Assembly: GCA_003131665.1 (NCBI GenBank)
Contig: PKWA01000053.1
Location: 1,436 to 12,124 of the forward strand
Direction: 5' to 3'
Length of the DNA stretch: 10,689 nucleotides
Source: Acidimicrobiaceae bacterium
GTDB lineage: Bacteria; Actinomycetota; Acidimicrobiia; Acidimicrobiales; RAAP-2
This document shows, one piece after another, positions 6,999 through 10,689 of this stretch (positions within the stretch are counted from its first letter, which is position 1; each line of letters starts with the position of its first letter). The notes below the pieces were generated by a model that had not been told where the DNA came from, made no database searches, and worked only from the letters and a program-made list of their open reading frames with translations. Made by a program: the position numbers and the translations under genes.

Positions 6999-7034
6999 CT
7001 TCTTTGGCACCTCACGAGAGATCTTCTTTGGCAC
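6999..7034 (+). repeat. Two 12-base direct repeats, 24 bases apart
   Basis: CTTCTTTGGCAC occurs at 6999-7010 and again at 7023-7034, in the 267-base gap between the SDR gene and the large secreted-protein gene. The copies are identical and the flanks differ. They could be binding sites for a regulator of the downstream gene or a small local duplication. The rest of the gap shows no tRNA, no convincing promoter hexamers and no terminator. Confidence 0.5.
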
Positions 7035-7219
7035 TCGAATACGCATATTTGGGGCCAGATCAACGCGGCGTCGCTGCTGACCTCATTCCGCTCCTTCATC
7101 AGGTCCATTCTCGCCACCTCGCAGGGTGAGCAACCGTTTTCGAGATCACCTCGACAGCTTTACTGAAGCGAACATGAAGAATTGCGAGCCTCCGATGTAG
7201 GGTCATTGCCAATAGCGCG

Positions 7220-7226
7220 AGAGGGG
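7220..7226 (+). promoter_or_regulatory. Ribosome binding site supporting a GTG start
   Basis: AGAGGGG is followed by six bases (CGTTCA) and the GTG at 7233. This spacing is ideal and places the start directly before a signal peptide, so it is preferred over the in-frame TTG at 7182, which has no such site. Confidence 0.7.
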
Positions 7227-7232
7227 CGTTCA

Positions 7233-9650
7233 GTGGCGTCAGGGAAGAAAGCGTGGCGAGTGTTGTGCGCCGTAACAACCTCCGCGGGCATGCTCGCGGC
7301 GATTCCCGCGCTGACGCCAAGCTCCGGGGCACAGACGCCCCCAACCAACTTTTGGTCTGCCAAACAACTCCGAACCGACGCCGCTGACGTGTCGAAGTAC
7401 GCGGTTGATGAAGAAACCGTCATCTCGATCATTGACCAAGGGGGCGCATACACGCACGATATTTCGTACTCCGAAATACATCTCACAGACCTCATCGTCT
7501 CCATCACGGACAATCCCGTGGGCGCACCGCAAGGAGTACTCGGTCCGCTCCAGTCGGCACACGACGATGACGCCAGCGCACTCTCGTACCTCGACCACGC
7601 CAACGGCGGAGATACCTCGCCCGCGAAGGCGGACATCGAACGAGCGATCACTCTGAAGCGTTCTGTCGCGACCACCCTGCTCAATCTCGCGAATGCACTG
7701 TCAACGACGCCGCCAACGGCCCCGAGCACTACCACGACGAGCCCGCTCGGGCCGGGCGGCACGACGACGTCGACCAATCCCGCGAGCTACTGGGACGAGT
7801 ATCAGCTCATTAGTGCCGCCACGGTGATCAACGGCAACGGGATGTACTGGGAGAACGAGGCACTGCGACTCATCAACAACATCACGGATCCGAGCGGACT
7901 GGATGTCATACAGATAAAGATCGACCTCGACACGTCGGTGATCTACCTTCAGCGCGTCATTGACGAACTCGCTGCAGACCCCAACGGCGCCCCGGACGGC
8001 GTGATCGAGCAACTTCGCTCCGCCGTCGACTACGACCACTACGCCGCCAGCGCCCTCAAGAACTATCAAGACGAAGCCACGGCCAAGAAAGACATCCTGA
8101 GAGCGCTCGACTTGAAAACGGCGGCGTACTTGATCTTCAAAAGTCGAGCGCACGCCGTGGGAGTGACGTCGAGCACAACCACCACGACGACGAAATCAAC
8201 TGGGCCTTCATCGGTGTCGGTGAGCCAGGCTCTGCCGCCATCGGGCAAGCAGGACATCACTCTCGTGACCTGGGCTACGCAAGCGGTGCCCAGCACCCTT
8301 TCCCCGCCGACAATTTTGCCCCCGACGTCGTTGCCGAGTGACATCAGGGCAGTCGCGGGCGACGACAAGGACGTCGTCAACGGTACAAAGATCACGATCA
8401 CGATCCCGATCGTGATCAATAATCTGGGGTCGTCGGGCGGAACGACGAGTCCCGGAACACTTGACTTTAAGGTCAACATCGACGGCTACAAACCAGATTC
8501 GATCTCCGCCACACAGATCGGTGCCCCACAAAGCGGCACCGTGACCGCCGGCGACAAATCTGCATCCATCGACAACATGCCGGTGAATAAGACCATCTGC
8601 GCCACCGTGCGCTCCGACCTTCTCGGCGAGCAAACGTCGGTCGCGCTGCAGTCCAAATCACTCCAGCCCAGTTCGAATTCAGACGTCAACGCGAATACCT
8701 TCAACGCTCTTTGCGGGTCGCTCGTCATGCCCCTCAAGTCGAGCGAGTCAACGACCACGACGTCCGTGCCGACGACGACGACCACGGCCAGTCATTCCAC
8801 CACCACGAGCACGTCACCCTCCGCTCCCAAGAGCGGCTACACCTGCAGCGGTTCCAGCGTGAAGCTGTTCGACAACTTCAACACCGCCGCCATTTCGAGC
8901 GGCTCGACGTCGCCGTACTTCGGTAAACCGACACTGTCGCCCACCATCAACATCGGATCCACCCCGTACTGCTTGTGGGAGATCTTCACCGATCAGTACA
9001 ACAACGGAAAAGGCGATGCTTCGGCCGCCTCCTTCACCTTGGTGCCACTCGGCGCGAACTCGGGGCAGAGCGGAGGTCTCGGTCCCTGGAGCGTCGCCCA
9101 CCAAGACGGCAACCAGGACTTCGTGGTCACCCGTCCCACGAACGCGAACCCAACGGTCATCGTGGGCAAGTACGAGCTCACGAACTCAAGGCCCAGTACG
9201 TGGGCCGTAAACGCCCAGTCCGCCAACAAGGGATTCGTCGAAATCTATGGCTTCGTCGCGACGAAGGTCTCGAGCGGCGCGTCATCGAGCGCCAAGGCGA
9301 CCGTCGAACAGTGGGTGAAAGACATCAAGGCGATCATCGCCCAACAGAACACGGCCAAATCCAATCTCTCCTCGAGCGGCAAGACGACGGTCAATCTCAA
9401 TGACACCGCGACCGCCATCGTCGCGCTGGAGACGTCGCTCAACGCGAACTCGAGTCTGTTGCAGTCGAATGGCAACAATCGCGTAACGATGACCGCGGCA
9501 CTAACAAAAATGGACGGCGACGACTACCCGGCGTACCTCGACGCCCTCGAGGGCAAGGCCTCGGTGGCGATCCAAAAGCTCACCGACGCGACCACCCAGG
9601 CCACCACGGTCCTGAGCCAGCTCGAGGCTTTACAATCCAAGGTCTCGTAG
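7233..9650 (+). CDS. Large secreted multi-domain protein with duplicated helical module and Thr-rich linkers
   Basis: From the GTG at 7233 the product is 805 residues. Residues 1-33 are a signal peptide (ASGKKAWR, hydrophobic core, then SSGA before Q34). Module A1 (40-156) and module A2 (186-309) are related: both start with F/YW, both contain GAPxGV (97-102 and 252-257) followed by a helix with L.SA, and both end in an AK.DI.RA..LK helix. A Thr/Pro/Gly linker (157-185) joins them and a second (313-327) follows A2. Residues 328-505 are beta-rich (KITITIPIVINN) with two Cys, a third and longer Thr/Ser linker spans 506-533, then a domain with two further Cys (YTCSGSS, YCLWEIF), and residues 690-805 look helical. 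There is no sortase signal or C-terminal membrane helix, so it is probably released or bound to the surface by other means. I do not recognise the family; a surface, adhesion or S-layer-like role is only a guess. A TTG at 7182 would add 17 residues. Confidence 0.88.
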   Translation: MASGKKAWRVLCAVTTSAGMLAAIPALTPSSGAQTPPTNFWSAKQLRTDAADVSKYAVDEETVISIIDQGGAYTHDISYSEIHLTDLIVSITDNPVGAPQGVLGPLQSAHDDDASALSYLDHANGGDTSPAKADIERAITLKRSVATTLLNLANALSTTPPTAPSTTTTSPLGPGGTTTSTNPASYWDEYQLISAATVINGNGMYWENEALRLINNITDPSGLDVIQIKIDLDTSVIYLQRVIDELAADPNGAPDGVIEQLRSAVDYDHYAASALKNYQDEATAKKDILRALDLKTAAYLIFKSRAHAVGVTSSTTTTTTKSTGPSSVSVSQALPPSGKQDITLVTWATQAVPSTLSPPTILPPTSLPSDIRAVAGDDKDVVNGTKITITIPIVINNLGSSGGTTSPGTLDFKVNIDGYKPDSISATQIGAPQSGTVTAGDKSASIDNMPVNKTICATVRSDLLGEQTSVALQSKSLQPSSNSDVNANTFNALCGSLVMPLKSSESTTTTSVPTTTTTASHSTTTSTSPSAPKSGYTCSGSSVKLFDNFNTAAISSGSTSPYFGKPTLSPTINIGSTPYCLWEIFTDQYNNGKGDASAASFTLVPLGANSGQSGGLGPWSVAHQDGNQDFVVTRPTNANPTVIVGKYELTNSRPSTWAVNAQSANKGFVEIYGFVATKVSSGASSSAKATVEQWVKDIKAIIAQQNTAKSNLSSSGKTTVNLNDTATAIVALETSLNANSSLLQSNGNNRVTMTAALTKMDGDDYPAYLDALEGKASVAIQKLTDATTQATTVLSQLEALQSKVS
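7698..7787 (+). repeat. Low-complexity Thr-rich linker 1 (ACG/ACC codons)
   Basis: Runs of ACG/ACC codons with Pro and Gly (STTPPTAPSTTTTSPLG, then GPGGTTTSTNP) separate the two related modules of the secreted protein. Similar runs occur at about 8169-8213 and 8748-8829. They encode flexible, probably extended and possibly glycosylated spacers. Confidence 0.7.
8396..8417. repeat. 10-base inverted repeat with two-base spacer inside a gene
   Basis: GATCACGATC, two bases (CC), then GATCGTGATC form a near-perfect dyad. It lies in the codons for ITIPIVI of the large secreted protein, so protein constraint and Ile/Val codon choice may explain it. Confidence 0.4.
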
Positions 9651-9674
9651 GTCGCGGAGGCCGCTCCACCCTTT

Positions 9675-9680
9675 AGGAGG
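9675..9680 (+). promoter_or_regulatory. Strong ribosome binding site of the ACC deaminase gene
   Basis: A perfect AGGAGG is separated from the ATG at 9684 by only three bases (ACC). The core is consensus although the spacing is shorter than usual. It sits in the 33-base gap after the secreted-protein gene, so both could be on one transcript. Confidence 0.7.
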
Positions 9681-9683
9681 ACC

Positions 9684-10689
9684 ATGTCCATCACCTCGTT
9701 CCCCCGTTACCCGTTGACGTTCGGCCCCTCTCCCGTTCACCGTCTGAACCGACTCACCGAGCATCTCGGGGGGGCGGCGATCTGGGCCAAACGTGAGGAC
9801 TGCAACTCCGGCATTGCCTTCGGCGGCAACAAGACGCGCAAACTCGAGTACCTCATTCCCGACGCCCTGGCGACGGGCTGCGACACGCTCGTCTCCATCG
9901 GCGGGGTGCAGTCGAATCACACGCGCCAAGTCGCCGCTGTCGCGGCCCACTTGGGTCTCAAGTGCGTGCTCATCCAAGAGAGCTGGGTCGAGTGGCCCGA
10001 CGCGGTCTACGACAAGGTTGGCAATATTTTGATCAGCCGTCTCGCCGGCGCGGACGTGCGACTGGTGAACGCCGAATTTGGGATCGGCTTTAAGGAAAGT
10101 TGGGAGGGAGCACTCCAAGAAATCCGAGCTCGTGGCGGCACTCCCTACGCCATCCCGGCCGGCGCCTCCGATCATCCCCTGGGAGGACTGGGCTTCGCCA
10201 ACTGGGCGTACGAACTGGTCGAGCAGGAACGGGCCCTCGATGTCGTTTTCGACACCATCATCGTCTGCTCAGTGACCGGCGGCACCCAGGCGGGCATGAT
10301 CGCTGGCTTCGCGGCGCTCGCTGACGCGGGAGATCGACCCCGACAGATCATTGGCATCGACGCCTCCGCCAAACCGGACCAGACCCGCGAACAGATCGAG
10401 CGCATCGCCCGCCGCACCGCCAAACTGATCGGGCTGGAGCGAGCCTTGCGCGACGACGAGATCGTGCTCGACGATCGCTATCACGCAAACACCTACGGCA
10501 TCCCCGACGAAACGACGCTCGACGCGATGCGCCTGGCCGCGCGCACCGAGGGCATGGTCACCGATCCGGTCTACGAAGGAAAATCGATGGCTGGCATGAT
10601 CGACTTGGTGGCGCGCGGCGAAATCGCGAAGGACTCGACGGTCTTGTACGCGCACCTGGGCGGTCAGCCCGCTCTCAACGCCTACAGCG
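9684..10689 (+). CDS. acdS: 1-aminocyclopropane-1-carboxylate deaminase (3' end cut by window)
   Basis: The visible 335 residues match ACC deaminase from the first residues ([12 protein letters not shown]) to near the end ([12 protein letters not shown]). The enzyme is a PLP-dependent fold-type II protein that opens the ring of ACC to give 2-oxobutanoate and ammonia in the cytoplasm. K50 in [12 protein letters not shown] is the PLP lysine, S77 in [10 protein letters not shown] matches the catalytic Ser, and Y271, Y297, E298 (DPVYEGKS) and L325 (YAHLGG) match the remaining active-site positions. E298 and L325 matter because the related D-cysteine desulfhydrases have other residues there, which supports true ACC deaminase activity. 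The phosphate-binding loop is [10 protein letters not shown] (198-207). The family is about 338 residues long; this one carries a net insertion of three or so residues before Y271, so about six residues and the stop should lie beyond the edge. The gene would let the host use plant-derived ACC as nitrogen and carbon source. Confidence 0.96.
   Translation, partial: MSITSFPRYPLTFGPSPVHRLNRLTEHLGGAAIWAKREDCNSGIAFGGNKTRKLEYLIPDALATGCDTLVSIGGVQSNHTRQVAAVAAHLGLKCVLIQESWVEWPDAVYDKVGNILISRLAGADVRLVNAEFGIGFKESWEGALQEIRARGGTPYAIPAGASDHPLGGLGFANWAYELVEQERALDVVFDTIIVCSVTGGTQAGMIAGFAALADAGDRPRQIIGIDASAKPDQTREQIERIARRTAKLIGLERALRDDEIVLDDRYHANTYGIPDETTLDAMRLAARTEGMVTDPVYEGKSMAGMIDLVARGEIAKDSTVLYAHLGGQPALNAYS

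Noticed and set aside
6966..7166. Small GTG-start frame directly after the SDR stop (66 residues)
   Set aside because: No ribosome site, its start adjoins the previous stop, and part of it is made of the 12-base repeat; no protein-like pattern.
7160..7777. Minus-strand frame of about 205 residues opposite the secreted-protein gene
   Set aside because: It mirrors the coding strand with its signal peptide and ribosome site; composition (Val/Ser/Arg-rich) is typical of an antisense shadow.
7698..8829. Repeated ACC/ACG tracts that might suggest a repeat array
   Set aside because: They are in frame, irregular and encode Thr linkers; there are no spacers, so this is not a CRISPR or tandem-repeat locus.
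1..10689. Defence system, toxin-antitoxin pair, prophage or insertion sequence
   Set aside because: No nuclease, transposase, integrase, antitoxin or reverse-transcriptase motif, and no terminal repeats, were found on either strand.

Overview
The window looks like chromosomal DNA of a moderately GC-rich actinobacterium, most likely of the Acidimicrobiia. This is inferred from secreted proteins with long Thr/Ser/Pro linkers, frequent GTG and TTG starts, and actinobacterial-type phosphotransferase, carboxymuconolactone-decarboxylase (CMD)-like and SDR proteins. No 16S or other marker gene is present, so the assignment is tentative. I see no tRNA, rRNA, CRISPR array, insertion sequence or phage module.

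Left part (1-2179): a secreted protein on the minus strand runs off the left edge (only its signal peptide and the start of the mature domain are visible). It is divergent from a membrane-anchored, Cys-rich, probably beta-propeller protein (426-1613). Then comes an unrecognised 160-residue minus-strand protein with a Gly-rich hydrophobic segment (1697-2179).

Middle (2262-5302): a DUF2237 protein converges on a SAM-dependent methyltransferase. Upstream of the methyltransferase on the same strand is a four-helix membrane protein, probably in one transcript. A small two-helix membrane protein (4106-4405) converges on an APH-type phosphotransferase (4508-5302).

Right part (5328-10689): after a non-coding stretch that holds an unexplained open frame, a CMD-like protein and an SDR oxidoreductase overlap by ATGA and form a translationally coupled pair, probably redox or catabolic. 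A large secreted protein (7233-9650) follows. It has a duplicated helical module, two or three Thr-rich linkers, a beta-rich middle region and a helical C-terminus, and I do not recognise its family. Thirty-three bases downstream starts a nearly complete 1-aminocyclopropane-1-carboxylate (ACC) deaminase, AcdS, cut by the right edge a few residues before its expected end. All residues that separate true ACC deaminases from D-cysteine desulfhydrases are present.

The most unusual item is the large multi-linker secreted protein next to acdS. I found no convincing defence, toxin-antitoxin or mobile system here; most of the window is ordinary actinobacterial chromosome with several uncharacterised secreted and membrane proteins.
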